Shown one piece after another: positions 9,190-18,892 of a stretch of 57,563 bases of DNA. A model generated the notes under the pieces. It did no database searches and was not told the origin of the DNA. It saw nothing but the letters and a program-made list of their open reading frames with translations. A program made the translations under genes and the position numbers. Positions within the stretch are counted from its first letter, which is position 1. Each line of letters starts with the position of its first letter. Source of the stretch: JAVBKB01 sp031554275 (GTDB lineage: Bacteria > Bacillota > Bacilli > JARBTR01); NCBI GenBank assembly GCA_031554275.1, contig JAVBKB010000018.1:1-57563 (forward strand), written 5' to 3'.

Positions 9190-11655
9190 TCATTTTGTTT
9201 GACCAGGCAAAATAATAGTTGTTAGCAAGGGATTGTTTTTATAATCATACCTAGTTAGTTTCAGATTTTTGCTTAAGTCAAGCCTTGTCAAGTTGTTGAT
9301 ACTTGCATCGAGAGTAACTAAATTTACATTTTTACTAACATCCAATTCTGATAATTGATTCCGATAAATGTATAGACTATCCAATAGTGAATTTTGACTA
9401 AGATCAATACTTGTGAGGTTATTGGATGAAGCGTTCAAGTATCGCAAAACAGTATTCTTACTGACATCGATATTTTCCAATGCAAGGAAACTGATGTTAA
9501 GCCCTTGAAGTAATGTATTTTTGCTAACATCGACTGTTGTAAGCAGATTTGTGTTTAGATACACTTCCTTTAGTTTTGTTAGTTCACTTAAATCTATACT
9601 TGTTAACTTATTCTCATTTAAAATAACCTCAGTCAGATTCAAATTCTTACTTAGATCAATCTGAGAAAACTTATTACTAGCTAGACGTAGCACAGCTAAA
9701 TCTGGATTATTGCTTAGATCTATAGTAGTTAGCTGGTTGGAGTTAAAGCAAAGCTGAGTAAGTTTCGTATTTTTGCTAACATCGACTTGCTTTAGATCCC
9801 CACCATAGATCGCTAAATCAGTTAAGTTCACCAAATGTTGAATCCCATCTGCACTGGTTACTACTTGAGTTCTTGAATAATTACCAAGCAGAATCTTTTT
9901 TATTTTCTGTGCATCTGCAATTGTCATTACGCTATCAACAGATTTATACAACTGTCTAGCAATTTCCCCTGCTAAGATCGGGTCTGGGAAAACCTCATTA
10001 ATAACACCAATATTCGGATTTTCAGTTACGGTGACAGTACAGGTCGCTGTCTTTCCGCCCAATGCTTGCGCCGTGATAATTGTTGTTCCTACTGAAACTG
10101 CGCTAACTATACCAGACGATGACACTGTTGCAACATTTGGGTTGCTACTACTCCATGTCAAAGTTTTTGCTGTAGTATTTGTAGGTAGCAGATTTGCAAT
10201 TAATGTGACACTCGATCTTTCTTGTAATGAAAGAGATGACTTATCAATAGATACGCTTGTTGGTAAGCATGACGAATAATATTTTGTGGAAGCATCAATT
10301 TGATCAGAAATAGCTTGATCTAGAATTGGTGTCCCATTTTGTAGAATTCTAACTTTCTTCACTTGTGCAGCTTTTCCATTTGCTGTAGTGTCCTCAACAC
10401 CAATGTACCAGTTCTTTGACTGCCACCCCACTGGAAGTGGATAGGATCCAAAAAGGGGACTATCTGTGAAGAAATTTCCGGAGGGCTGGTTAAAATCAAA
10501 AACAAAAGTACCTTCTTTTTCAACTAGTGAAGTAGATCCATCAAACGCCACTCCTGCATTCGAGTAATTAGTGAATGTGGTGATTCTAGAAACAGGTTGG
10601 CTGCCCCATTCACCCATTGAAATTCTTAAATCATTTCTCTTAGCATGGCTGAGTGTGATCTCACCAACAAGAACTGGATTGAAATTCCCAACTTCGATTG
10701 TGTAATATGCATAACTACTGAAAATACCATCCCTACTCGGATCGTTCAAATTGGTTGCATTTGATTTCTTATTTAAAGCATCATACATTACCCATACAAA
10801 ACCACCATTGTTCCATTCTATCCCATATTGATTTGCTACTTTAAAAGCACCCTTTTCAAAAGCCTCAATACTTCCGTTCGCATTTAGATCATAGCTTATT
10901 GTATCATCATATCCAACAATACTCATTGCATGGGACAAAGAATTACCAGTCTGTTTTATTGCAATATTTCCGACTGGGCTACTTTTGGTTATCCATGAAT
11001 TTATGTAAGTTGAAAAGGTTAGAACATGCCCACTGTTAAGAAGATCCTTCATATTATATAAATCTGTATCATTATTAGAAGTTATAGGTGTTTCCACATC
11101 TGATGGCGAAAACGAGTTAAAATTAAATGTTGTAACTCTTGTTTGTAGTGCTTTACGCATTTGTTCTGTATTTGTACACCACTCTGTGAAATTGTTTGGG
11201 TTATCCTGTGAATATGAGAATTCTGAATACTTTATAGCCCCATGTCTTTGCAGAATAAAATAGTTATCCACCATACTTGTGCCTTTATCAGGGTCACCAT
11301 TATTTAAGTAATTGTATGTCCATTTCGGCGAAGCACGATATTCTGCTGATGCCTTCGCATCCCAATTATTCAATCGAGCTGCTTGATAGGTAAACTGGTA
11401 GTAAGTAGTTGCCCAAGAACCGCAAGAACCACCCCATTGTGAATCAATAGGCGGGAAATACTTATCTTTACTTAAGTCTACACTGGCAGGTTGAACTGTT
11501 TTAAGCAGGGAACTTTTGGGTGCAACATAAGTGGGTGGAACATCGCTCTTAATTAAACCTGTCCCAAATTCTTCTGCTAAAGCTGTTTTTGATAACACAG
11601 CACACAATACTATTGTTATAAAAGGCAGTAAGATAAACTTCGATATTTTTTTCAT
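9190..11655 (-). CDS. Secreted papain-like (C1) protease with BIG2 and leucine-rich repeats
   Basis: I place the start at ATG 11655, preceded by CGGAGCG and followed by a clean signal peptide ending ALA (~27); an upstream TTG at 11700 has no good binding site. The mature protein of ~794 residues has a C1A peptidase domain: GGSCGSWAT (Cys78), SHAMSIVGYDD (His242) and ANQYGIEWNNGGF (Asn275, equal to the NSWG of papain). Then come a jelly-roll-like spacer, a BIG2 Ig module (~465-545, WSSSNPNVATVSSSGIVSA) and nine 21-residue leucine-rich repeats (…DLSKN..L). No wall-sorting signal or membrane anchor is seen at the C-terminus, so release or non-covalent surface binding is likely. Host or dietary protein is a plausible substrate, by inference only. 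Confidence 0.88.
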   Translation of the reverse strand: MKKISKFILLPFITIVLCAVLSKTALAEEFGTGLIKSDVPPTYVAPKSSLLKTVQPASVDLSKDKYFPPIDSQWGGSCGSWATTYYQFTYQAARLNNWDAKASAEYRASPKWTYNYLNNGDPDKGTSMVDNYFILQRHGAIKYSEFSYSQDNPNNFTEWCTNTEQMRKALQTRVTTFNFNSFSPSDVETPITSNNDTDLYNMKDLLNSGHVLTFSTYINSWITKSSPVGNIAIKQTGNSLSHAMSIVGYDDTISYDLNANGSIEAFEKGAFKVANQYGIEWNNGGFVWVMYDALNKKSNATNLNDPSRDGIFSSYAYYTIEVGNFNPVLVGEITLSHAKRNDLRISMGEWGSQPVSRITTFTNYSNAGVAFDGSTSLVEKEGTFVFDFNQPSGNFFTDSPLFGSYPLPVGWQSKNWYIGVEDTTANGKAAQVKKVRILQNGTPILDQAISDQIDASTKYYSSCLPTSVSIDKSSLSLQERSSVTLIANLLPTNTTAKTLTWSSSNPNVATVSSSGIVSAVSVGTTIITAQALGGKTATCTVTVTENPNIGVINEVFPDPILAGEIARQLYKSVDSVMTIADAQKIKKILLGNYSRTQVVTSADGIQHLVNLTDLAIYGGDLKQVDVSKNTKLTQLCFNSNQLTTIDLSNNPDLAVLRLASNKFSQIDLSKNLNLTEVILNENKLTSIDLSELTKLKEVYLNTNLLTTVDVSKNTLLQGLNISFLALENIDVSKNTVLRYLNASSNNLTSIDLSQNSLLDSLYIYRNQLSELDVSKNVNLVTLDASINNLTRLDLSKNLKLTRYDYKNNPLLTTIILPGQTK
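9225..9795 (-). repeat. Nine 63-bp leucine-rich repeats
   Basis: Each repeat encodes exactly 21 residues of the form (x)IDLSKNxxLxxLxxxxNxLT. The nine units run without insertion to about ten residues before the stop. Nucleotide identity between units is moderate, so the array is not freshly amplified. Confidence 0.85.
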
Positions 11656-12283
11656 TTCTACACGCTCCGATAAATATTTTTTAATTATAAAATTCCACAA
11701 CCAGTTCCCTCAAATCTGTTTTTGACTAGCTTAGAAGTTTAAAAACATCACCTCCTAATTCAGTTGTATTGCATTACGATTTGAAAAAATATTCCTGAAA
11801 TCAATATTAATCTATAACAATAACACTCTATTACTAACTATCTGAATTTTACCATCCCGTTTGTGAACTTACAAGAAAAATTTTGCATTTTCGTCAACCA
11901 TGGGCGAGAATAATACTTTTCTTTGCAGAAATACTAAAAAATTTTGAAACGAGTGTTTAAGTTACATATGCTTTTAGGGTTATAGATGCTGAAGGCAATA
12001 AGTTGGTTAATAAAACACATGTTTCATTCATTAGCAATGATGAAACATTCATGAGAGAATACCCCATTAAAAGTTTAACGAGATAAGCATTCTGAAAAAT
12101 AGTCGCACAATGCAGGAGCAGTAAAGTGACTTAAAAATGGCTAAGAACCAAGAAACCGAAATAAATCAACGATCATTCCAGTTTTCTCTAGTCGAAAAAA
12201 CACCACTTAAGCTAGCACGATAAAAGTGCAGATTAGTGGTGTTGTTTTACATGTTGCTTATACTGTTATCAGGATTACCGTCT
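11656..12283. other. Intergenic region between uvrA and the protease gene
   Basis: About 630 bases. 11961-12086 on the plus strand is a 41-codon stretch with coding character (VIDAEGNKLVNKTHVSF) but no start codon; it may be the tail of a lost gene. The uvrA terminator occupies 12195-12247. No other gene is seen. Confidence 0.45.
12195..12247 (-). terminator. uvrA terminator
   Basis: On the minus strand AACACCACT pairs with AGTGGTGTT, with an inner GCAC/GTGC stem, and is followed by six T. It lies 40-90 bases after the uvrA stop. A T-rich stretch also follows on the plus strand. Confidence 0.75.
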
Positions 12284-15133
12284 CTAAACCAATAAACCCA
12301 TGCGCTTCCGCTCACGATCCAAGACTGGTTTCAGATATTTTCCAGTGTATGAGATAGGGCTCTCAGCGACTTCTTCCGGCGTTCCTGTGGCAATAATTGT
12401 TCCACCTTTGTCGCCGCCTTCCGGTCCCAAGTCAATGATAAAGTCTGCTGCTTTCACAATGTCAAGATTATGCTCGATGACAAGTACTGTATCCCCGTTT
12501 TCCACTAGGCGTTGCAGCACCTCTAATAATCGAGCAATATCATGGACATGCAAGCCTGTTGTCGGCTCATCCAAAATGTAGAAGCTTCGTCCATTTGATC
12601 GGCGATGTAATTCAGACGCTAGCTTCACGCGTTGCGCTTCTCCGCCAGATAGGGTGGTTGCTGGTTGCCCTAAGGTAATGTAACCCAATCCCACATCGAA
12701 AAGCGTTTGCATCTTGCGTTGGATTTTCGGGATGTGTTCAAAGAATTCCAGTGCATCCTCAACAGTCATTCCGAGCACATTGGAAATGCTTTTTCCTTTG
12801 TAAAGTACTTCTAGAGTTTCACGATTATATCGTTTACCATGACAAATTTCACAAGGCACATAGACATCTGGCAGGAAATGCATTTCAATCTTAATGATTC
12901 CGTCACCATTACAAGCTTCGCAACGCCCTCCCTTTACATTAAAGCTAAAGCGTCCTTTCTTGTATCCGCGAACTTTTGCCTCATTTGTCATTGCAAACAC
13001 ATCGCGAATATCATCAAACACACCTGTATAAGTAGCAGGATTTGATCGCGGAGTTCTCCCAATAGGCGATTGATCAATATCAATTACCTTTTCCAAATGC
13101 TCCACTCCAAGAATCTCATCATGTTCACCAGGTCGAGCCTTAGCACGGTTGATTTTGTGCGCCAAAGATTTGTGGAGAATCTCATTAATCAATGTACTCT
13201 TTCCTGAACCAGAAACACCTGTCACTGCTACAAAGGAACCCAGTGGAATCTTCACTGACACATCTTTCAGATTGTTTTCCTTTGCGCCAATAATTTCAAT
13301 GAAGCGCCCATCGGCTTGACGCCGCGTCTCTGGTAGTGGAATAAATTTCTTTCCCGACAAATACTGTCCGGTTAAAGACTTTGGATCATTCATCACTTCT
13401 TCTGGTGTACCAATTGAGACAATTTCTCCACCGTGAACACCTGCACCTGGACCAATATCAAGTAAATAATCTGCTGCTAGCATCGTGTCTTCATCATGCT
13501 CAACAACTAGTAAAGTGTTTCCAATATCTCGCATGCTTTTCAGTGTGCTAATCAAACGATCATTGTCACGTTGATGCAGGCCAATTGAAGGCTCATCCAG
13601 GATATAGAGCACCCCTGTGAGTCTTGATCCAATCTGTGTTGCTAATCGAATTCGTTGGGCTTCCCCACCTGACAGTGTTCCAGCAGCTCTTGAAAGAGTT
13701 AAATAGTCTAAACCAACGTTTATCAGAAATCCAAGTCTCTCTTCTATCTCACGCAGAACTAACCTTGCAATTTGTTGCTCCTTCTCTGAAAGTTGCAGAT
13801 TCAAGATAAAATCCATTGCCTCTGTCACTGAGTAGGAAGTGATTTCGCTGATATGTTTATTATTGATTTTCACAGCCAATGCTTCTTGCTTCAATCTGTG
13901 TCCATCACAGCTTGGGCAGGCATGCTGTGACATGTAACGCTCTGTCAGTTCTCGAACATATTCAGAAGATGTTTCACGATATCTGCGTTCAATATTTGGA
14001 ATGACACCTGAAAATTTTGTATCGGAATCACGCGTATAGCCAAATTCATTTACATAACGAAATGGAAACATTTCTCCTTTTGAACCATTTAGAATAATGT
14101 CCATATGCTCAGGTGATAAATCCTTGATTGGTGCGTCCATGTCTATTTTGAAATGCTTACAAACAGCTTCTAATAATTGTGGATAATAGGTACTAGTTGG
14201 AGAATCCCATGGGGCTATTGCATTTTGGCGTAAGCTCAGTTCGTTATTTGGAATCACCAAATCCGGGTCAACCATTAACTTAATGCCAAGTCCATCACAT
14301 GTTTGACATGCACCAAACGGACTGTTGAATGAAAACAGCTTGGGTTCTAGTTCACCAATCGAGAAGCCACAATAAGGGCAGGCGTGATGCTCACTGAAAA
14401 GAATTTCTTTGTCATCGATAACGTCGACAATCACTGTACCTTCTGCGAGGCGCAGTGCAGTCTCTAAGGAGTCGGAGGCACGTGTGGCTGCACCCTCCTT
14501 AACGACAATTCGATCTATAACAACTTCTATATTGTGCTTTTTATTTTTATCTAATTGAATGTCATCATCCAGTCCGATTGTTTCGCCATTAATACGAACA
14601 CGAACAAAGCCTTGACGTTTGATATCTTCTAGCGTTTTGACATGCGTTCCTTTTCGCCCTGAGACAATTGGTGCAAGGATCTGCATTTTCGTTCCCTCTG
14701 GGAACTCCATTATACGGTCAACCATTTGTTCAATCGTCTGGGAAGTGATTTCAATCCCATGTGTTGGACAAACTGGATGACCAACTCGGGCATACATTAA
14801 ACGGAGGTAGTCATAGATTTCAGTCACCGTTCCTACAGTAGAACGCGGATTACGACTGGTTGTTTTTTGATCAATTGAAATCGCGGGAGACAGCCCCTCG
14901 ATCGTGTCTACATCTGGTTTATCCATTTGCCCAAGAAACTGACGTGCATAAGCGGAAAGCGACTCTACATAGCGTCGTTGACCTTCTGCATATATAGTAT
15001 CAAAAGCTAACGAGGATTTACCTGAACCAGACAATCCTGTAAGCACAACTAGCTTATCACGAGGAATCGTTACATCTATATTTTTTAAGTTATGGGCACG
15101 CGCACCCTTAACAATTATCTTATCCATTGCCAT
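12284..15133 (-). CDS. uvrA: Excinuclease ABC subunit A
   Basis: 949 residues from ATG 15133, which has AAAGAGGT upstream; longer starts lack a binding site. UvrA is the damage-sensing ATPase of nucleotide excision repair. Visible are the first Walker A (GLSGSGKSSLAFD), the zinc-finger cysteine pairs (CPYCG…CQTCDG and CEACNG…CEICHG), two ABC signatures (LSGGEAQRIRLA, LSGGEAQRVKLA), both Walker B/D-loops (ILDEPSIGLH, ILDEPTTGLH) and the second Walker A (GVSGSGKSTL). Length is normal. In many Bacilli uvrA directly follows uvrB; here three small genes intervene. Confidence 0.98.
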   Translation of the reverse strand: MAMDKIIVKGARAHNLKNIDVTIPRDKLVVLTGLSGSGKSSLAFDTIYAEGQRRYVESLSAYARQFLGQMDKPDVDTIEGLSPAISIDQKTTSRNPRSTVGTVTEIYDYLRLMYARVGHPVCPTHGIEITSQTIEQMVDRIMEFPEGTKMQILAPIVSGRKGTHVKTLEDIKRQGFVRVRINGETIGLDDDIQLDKNKKHNIEVVIDRIVVKEGAATRASDSLETALRLAEGTVIVDVIDDKEILFSEHHACPYCGFSIGELEPKLFSFNSPFGACQTCDGLGIKLMVDPDLVIPNNELSLRQNAIAPWDSPTSTYYPQLLEAVCKHFKIDMDAPIKDLSPEHMDIILNGSKGEMFPFRYVNEFGYTRDSDTKFSGVIPNIERRYRETSSEYVRELTERYMSQHACPSCDGHRLKQEALAVKINNKHISEITSYSVTEAMDFILNLQLSEKEQQIARLVLREIEERLGFLINVGLDYLTLSRAAGTLSGGEAQRIRLATQIGSRLTGVLYILDEPSIGLHQRDNDRLISTLKSMRDIGNTLLVVEHDEDTMLAADYLLDIGPGAGVHGGEIVSIGTPEEVMNDPKSLTGQYLSGKKFIPLPETRRQADGRFIEIIGAKENNLKDVSVKIPLGSFVAVTGVSGSGKSTLINEILHKSLAHKINRAKARPGEHDEILGVEHLEKVIDIDQSPIGRTPRSNPATYTGVFDDIRDVFAMTNEAKVRGYKKGRFSFNVKGGRCEACNGDGIIKIEMHFLPDVYVPCEICHGKRYNRETLEVLYKGKSISNVLGMTVEDALEFFEHIPKIQRKMQTLFDVGLGYITLGQPATTLSGGEAQRVKLASELHRRSNGRSFYILDEPTTGLHVHDIARLLEVLQRLVENGDTVLVIEHNLDIVKAADFIIDLGPEGGDKGGTIIATGTPEEVAESPISYTGKYLKPVLDRERKRMGLLV

Positions 15134-15272
15134 ACAACAATACCTCTTTACTAAATTATTCTTTCCTTTGATGATCAAGCCAAAGCAGGTTCCAATAATA
15201 CTGACTTAGAAGCCAACTTGGTTGCTGCCGCAAAATATCATATCCAACAATTATTGGACCCCTACAAAACCA

Positions 15273-15710
15273 CTACCAGCCGTAAACAGTAAACTGCTGA
15301 CCCTTTTGGTACTGCTCAAAAGCATACTTCACATAGGGTACCATATTCTGAGGCAATGTTGATACTGGAAACCATGATAGGTCGTCACATTTATCTGGTT
15401 CCGCATTCCGCACATCTCCTGACCATTTATCTGCGACAAAAAAATAGTCAATCCGTTCCGTATCACTGTTGCGATGCATCACTTGTACCGTATGAAGATC
15501 CTCTTCACTGATGACAATTCCCGCCTCTTCTTCGGCTTCACGAATCATCGCTTGCGAAACTGTTTCTCCACCATCAATGTGACCAGCAACAACACTATAT
15601 TTTCCATCCATGAAACCTGTATTCAACCGACGGAGCAATAGCACTTCGCCATTTCTCAATAAAAACAGATGTACGGCTACCGGTATTTTCAGTTTTGTCA
15701 TTGAATTCAT
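15273..15710 (-). CDS. Nudix hydrolase
   Basis: 145 residues containing a perfect Nudix box G-x5-E-x7-REUxEExGU (GHIDGGE…REAEEEAGI, ~43-65). The N-terminal PVAVHLFLLRNGEVLLLRR strand is typical of MutT/NUDT-like enzymes that hydrolyse nucleoside diphosphates linked to another moiety; the exact substrate is unknown. Its position between uvrB and uvrA suggests nucleotide-pool cleaning alongside DNA repair, by inference only. Seven bases separate it from the upstream membrane protein gene. Confidence 0.9.
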   Translation of the reverse strand: MNSMTKLKIPVAVHLFLLRNGEVLLLRRLNTGFMDGKYSVVAGHIDGGETVSQAMIREAEEEAGIVISEEDLHTVQVMHRNSDTERIDYFFVADKWSGDVRNAEPDKCDDLSWFPVSTLPQNMVPYVKYAFEQYQKGQQFTVYGW

Positions 15711-15717
15711 TCCTTAA

Positions 15718-15957
15718 TTAGCTTTGCATAACGCCAATGATTAATAGCGCAGCCCCAACAATCAGCGCAACCACGCTTATCATCATTCTCTTTTGGATCA
15801 GTTTTTTTACGGTTGCTGCATTTTCCATTGCTTGTCCTTTGGCATTCAATATTTTCGATTTTTGCCAAAGTACGCTCATCACAAACCCACTCGCAAATAC
15901 TGTGATCATTCCTAATATAATTAGAATTATTGCCATTTGTACCAATCCTGCTTTCAC
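15718..15957 (-). CDS. Small two-helix membrane protein
   Basis: 79 residues with hydrophobic segments at ~7-29 and ~57-76 and a lysine-rich cytoplasmic-looking loop between (KSKILNAKGQAMENAATVKK). No family recognised. It sits three bases after the acetyltransferase gene and seven before the Nudix gene, so it is translated as part of that operon. Confidence 0.65.
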   Translation of the reverse strand: MKAGLVQMAIILIILGMITVFASGFVMSVLWQKSKILNAKGQAMENAATVKKLIQKRMMISVVALIVGAALLIIGVMQS

Positions 15958-15960
15958 GTT

Positions 15961-16464
15961 TTAATAAATATACCTAACAGTACACAAAGTCTTTCCACCG
16001 ACTTCGATGTAGTGCTTTTCCTCATTGCAAGAAAATCCACATTTCTCATAGAATTTTCGTGCTTGTTTGTTTTCTTCTAATACCCATAAAAAATATTTTG
16101 GAAATCCTTCATCCTGAAGTTCTTGTTGAACTGCCTTTATCAGGATTCTCCCGTAGCCCTTGCCAATATAATTCGGTAGCAAATACAAAGAGACAATCTC
16201 ACCATAATCAGAGTACAACTCGTCGCGCGACCTACCGTAAAAGGCACATCCAATTGGTTTCTCGCCATCTACCAAAAGACGGGCTGACATCGTTTGCTGT
16301 CGCAAAGATTCTGCAAATATCGAATTCCAACGATCTGCTGATAGTTCATCTAAATAACTATCTGGTACAAATCCCCGATAAGCAACTTTCCAACTTTCAG
16401 CATGAATTTGTGCCATTACTTTTGCATCGTTAACATCCGCTTTTCTTGTTTGCATTTCCATCAC
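15961..16464 (-). CDS. GNAT-family N-acetyltransferase
   Basis: 167 residues with the GNAT layout: N-terminal QTRKADVNDAKVMAQIHAESW, the central strand EIVSLYLLPNYIGKGYGRIL, whose G-K-G-Y-G loop binds acetyl-CoA pyrophosphate, and the C-terminal ENKQARKFYEKCGF motif. It probably acetylates a small molecule or a peptide N-terminus; the substrate is not predictable. It starts about 120 bases after the uvrB stop. Confidence 0.85.
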   Translation of the reverse strand: MMEMQTRKADVNDAKVMAQIHAESWKVAYRGFVPDSYLDELSADRWNSIFAESLRQQTMSARLLVDGEKPIGCAFYGRSRDELYSDYGEIVSLYLLPNYIGKGYGRILIKAVQQELQDEGFPKYFLWVLEENKQARKFYEKCGFSCNEEKHYIEVGGKTLCTVRYIY

Positions 16465-16584
16465 CTTCCAAAAATCAACATGGTAGCTCTAATTTTCGGG
16501 AACATTCCATTATGTTCATCCTAACAGGATTATAACTTGGATTCGTAAATGTCAGAGACTCGAAATCCGATAATGAAAAGGATG

Positions 16585-18570
16585 TTATTTCATTGCTCTC
16601 AGTTCGATAATTACATCTCTGAGCTGGGCAGCCGTCTCGAAATCTAAGCTTCTCGCTGCTTCTTTCATGTCATATTCTAAGCGATTAATCACTTGTTGGC
16701 GATCCTTTTTCGTCATTGAATTGTAATCAGGTGTTCCCTCTGCCACTTCACCCGCTTCCGTTGAAGCAAAATGAGTAGCTCTAATGATATCACGAATATC
16801 TTTCTTGATAGTACTTGGCGTGATTCCATTCTTCTTATTATAAGCTTCTTGTATCGTACGGCGTCGCTCAGTTTCTTTTATTGCAATTTCCATTGAGTTA
16901 GTAATTTTGTCTGCATACATAATTACCCTACCATCGGAATTTCGTGCTGCTCGTCCAATGGTTTGAATCAGCGAACGCTCCGATCTCAGGAAACCTTCTT
17001 TATCAGCGTCAAGAATAGCGACAAGTGAAACTTCGGGAATATCCAAGCCTTCGCGCAAGAGGTTTATTCCTACCAAAACATCATATTTTCCAAGTCGCAA
17101 GTCCCGAATGACTTCAATTCGTTCTAATGTTTTGATCTCTGAATGCAAATAGTTAACTTTGATGCCAAGTTCCTTCAAATACTTAGTTAAATCCTCAGAC
17201 ATCTTCTTTGTAAGTGTAGTGATCAGTACTCGCTCATTCTTAGCGGCTCGATCATTTATTTCATGTAGCAGATCATCAATTTGCCCTTCAATTGGTCTTA
17301 CCTCAATAATTGGGTCGAGTAACCCTGTTGGGCGAATGATTTGCTGCACCATTTCAGGACATCTTTCCAATTCCAACGGACCAGGTGTTGCCGAGCAATA
17401 AATAACCTGTGTCAAATGGTCTTCAAATTCAGGAAATTGTAGTGGGCGATTATCCATTGCTGAAGGCAAACGAAATCCATGCTCAACAAGAATTTCCTTT
17501 CTTGCCTTATCACCGTTAAACATCCCTCGAACCTGCGGTAATGATACATGTGATTCATCAACCACTAGAAGGAAATCCTTCGGGAAATAATCTAACAATG
17601 TATAAGGGATTGATCCCGCTTCACGCAGTGTCAAATGACGCGAATAGTTCTCAATGCCTGAGCAGAAACCCATTTCTCGCATCATTTCTAAATCATAACG
17701 TGTCCTCTGCTCCAAACGTTGTGCCTCTAATAGTTTTCCGTTCTCTTTGTAGTACTTTAACCGTTCTTCCAATTCCGCTTCGATATTCTCAATCGCTTTA
17801 ACCAGCTTTTCTTCACGAGTTACGAAGTGGGAAGCAGGAAAGATCGCTACATGCTGACGCTCATTTACAATTTCTCCCGTTAGGTAATTAATTTCGCGAA
17901 TCCGTTCGATCTCATCTCCGAAAAACTCCACACGAATACATTGCTCATCTCTTGATGCCGGAAAGATTTCAACAACATCTCCACGCACACGAAACGCACC
18001 TCGCTTGAAATCAATATCATTGCGTTCATACTGAATATCAACTAGCTTCCTAAGTAGCTGATTCCGATCCATTTCCATACCCACACGCAATGAAATAACA
18101 AGCTCTCTATACTCTTCCGGATTACCGAGACCATAGATACAGGATACACTCGCGATAATCACAACATCATTCCGTTCAAATAATGATGACGTAGCCGAGT
18201 GACGTAGCTTATCTATTTCATCATTAATGCTTGAATCCTTTTCGATGTAAGTATCAGTATGTGCAACATAGGCTTCTGGTTGAAAGTAATCATAGTAACT
18301 TACGAAGTATTCAACCGCATTGTTCGGGAAGAACTCCTTGAATTCACTATACAACTGTCCTGCTAATGTTTTGTTATGTGCCAAAATTAACGTCGGCTTA
18401 TTGATTTCCTTAATGACATTTGAAATAGTAAACGTTTTCCCAGTTCCTGTTGCCCCTAGCAAGGTTTGAAAACGTTCCCCTTTTTCAATTCCTTCCACCA
18501 GTTCTCGAATCGCTTCTGGTTGGTCACCACTTGGTTCGAATTTAGAAACTAATTCAAAGTGTTCTGACAT
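16585..18570 (-). CDS. uvrB: Excinuclease ABC subunit B
   Basis: 661 residues, the usual family length. UvrB is the helicase-like subunit that verifies damage and loads UvrC. It has Walker A LLGATGTGKTFT (~39-50), the beta-hairpin region YVSYYDYFQPEAYV, the DESH box (VVDESHVSLPQ), motif VI (QTIGRAARN) and a C-terminal UVR domain (YDMKEAARSLDFETAAQLRD) for UvrA/UvrC contact. The ATG follows a GAGGGCGAT site. It is preceded by a LexA-box promoter (see 18631-18666), so DNA-damage induction is expected. Confidence 0.98.
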   Translation of the reverse strand: MSEHFELVSKFEPSGDQPEAIRELVEGIEKGERFQTLLGATGTGKTFTISNVIKEINKPTLILAHNKTLAGQLYSEFKEFFPNNAVEYFVSYYDYFQPEAYVAHTDTYIEKDSSINDEIDKLRHSATSSLFERNDVVIIASVSCIYGLGNPEEYRELVISLRVGMEMDRNQLLRKLVDIQYERNDIDFKRGAFRVRGDVVEIFPASRDEQCIRVEFFGDEIERIREINYLTGEIVNERQHVAIFPASHFVTREEKLVKAIENIEAELEERLKYYKENGKLLEAQRLEQRTRYDLEMMREMGFCSGIENYSRHLTLREAGSIPYTLLDYFPKDFLLVVDESHVSLPQVRGMFNGDKARKEILVEHGFRLPSAMDNRPLQFPEFEDHLTQVIYCSATPGPLELERCPEMVQQIIRPTGLLDPIIEVRPIEGQIDDLLHEINDRAAKNERVLITTLTKKMSEDLTKYLKELGIKVNYLHSEIKTLERIEVIRDLRLGKYDVLVGINLLREGLDIPEVSLVAILDADKEGFLRSERSLIQTIGRAARNSDGRVIMYADKITNSMEIAIKETERRRTIQEAYNKKNGITPSTIKKDIRDIIRATHFASTEAGEVAEGTPDYNSMTKKDRQQVINRLEYDMKEAARSLDFETAAQLRDVIIELRAMK

Positions 18571-18630
18571 ATCGCCCTCGATTTATTGTATTTGATTTAT
18601 TCATTATAGAAGAATTGTTCATACTTTGCC

Positions 18631-18666
18631 ATTATATCAAAAGAGCACAGTGCGAACAAGCGTTTG
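18631..18666 (-). promoter_or_regulatory. uvrB promoter overlapped by a LexA (SOS) box
   Basis: On the minus strand TTGTTC (18659-18654), 17 bases, then TATAAT (18636-18631). The palindrome CGAACAAGCGTTTG at 18653-18666 fits the Gram-positive LexA/DinR consensus CGAAC-N4-GTTCG with one mismatch and covers the -35 element. Confidence 0.88.
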
Positions 18667-18863
18667 TTTAAAAATTCAATTGCTTTACACTTTTTAAAAA
18701 TTCAGTGGCTATACTGTTAATTTTTTATAGCTATCATTTCGCTTGCTCCTTCATGTTAAATTCTAATCTGTTTATTTTTAATTTTAGAGAGCCTTCGAAA
18801 TTACTACATCGATTTGAGCCTCCAGCTCGTACTATGATACTCCGAAATAATTTTCGGTTGCAG

Positions 18864-18892
18864 TTGACTTAAAATACAAAGTCGTGTAATAT
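18864..18892 (+). promoter_or_regulatory. padR operon promoter
   Basis: TTGACT (18864-18869), a 17-base spacer, and TAATAT (18887-18892), near consensus. The first unit of the 15-bp repeat array starts directly after the -10 element. The remainder of 18667-18863 shows no gene. Confidence 0.85.

Noticed and set aside
15157..15292. A plus-strand open stretch of ~39 codons ending …DPYKTTTSRKQ next to the Nudix gene
   Set aside because: It has no start codon or ribosome binding site, and it overlaps the end of the well-supported Nudix gene on the other strand; probably chance.
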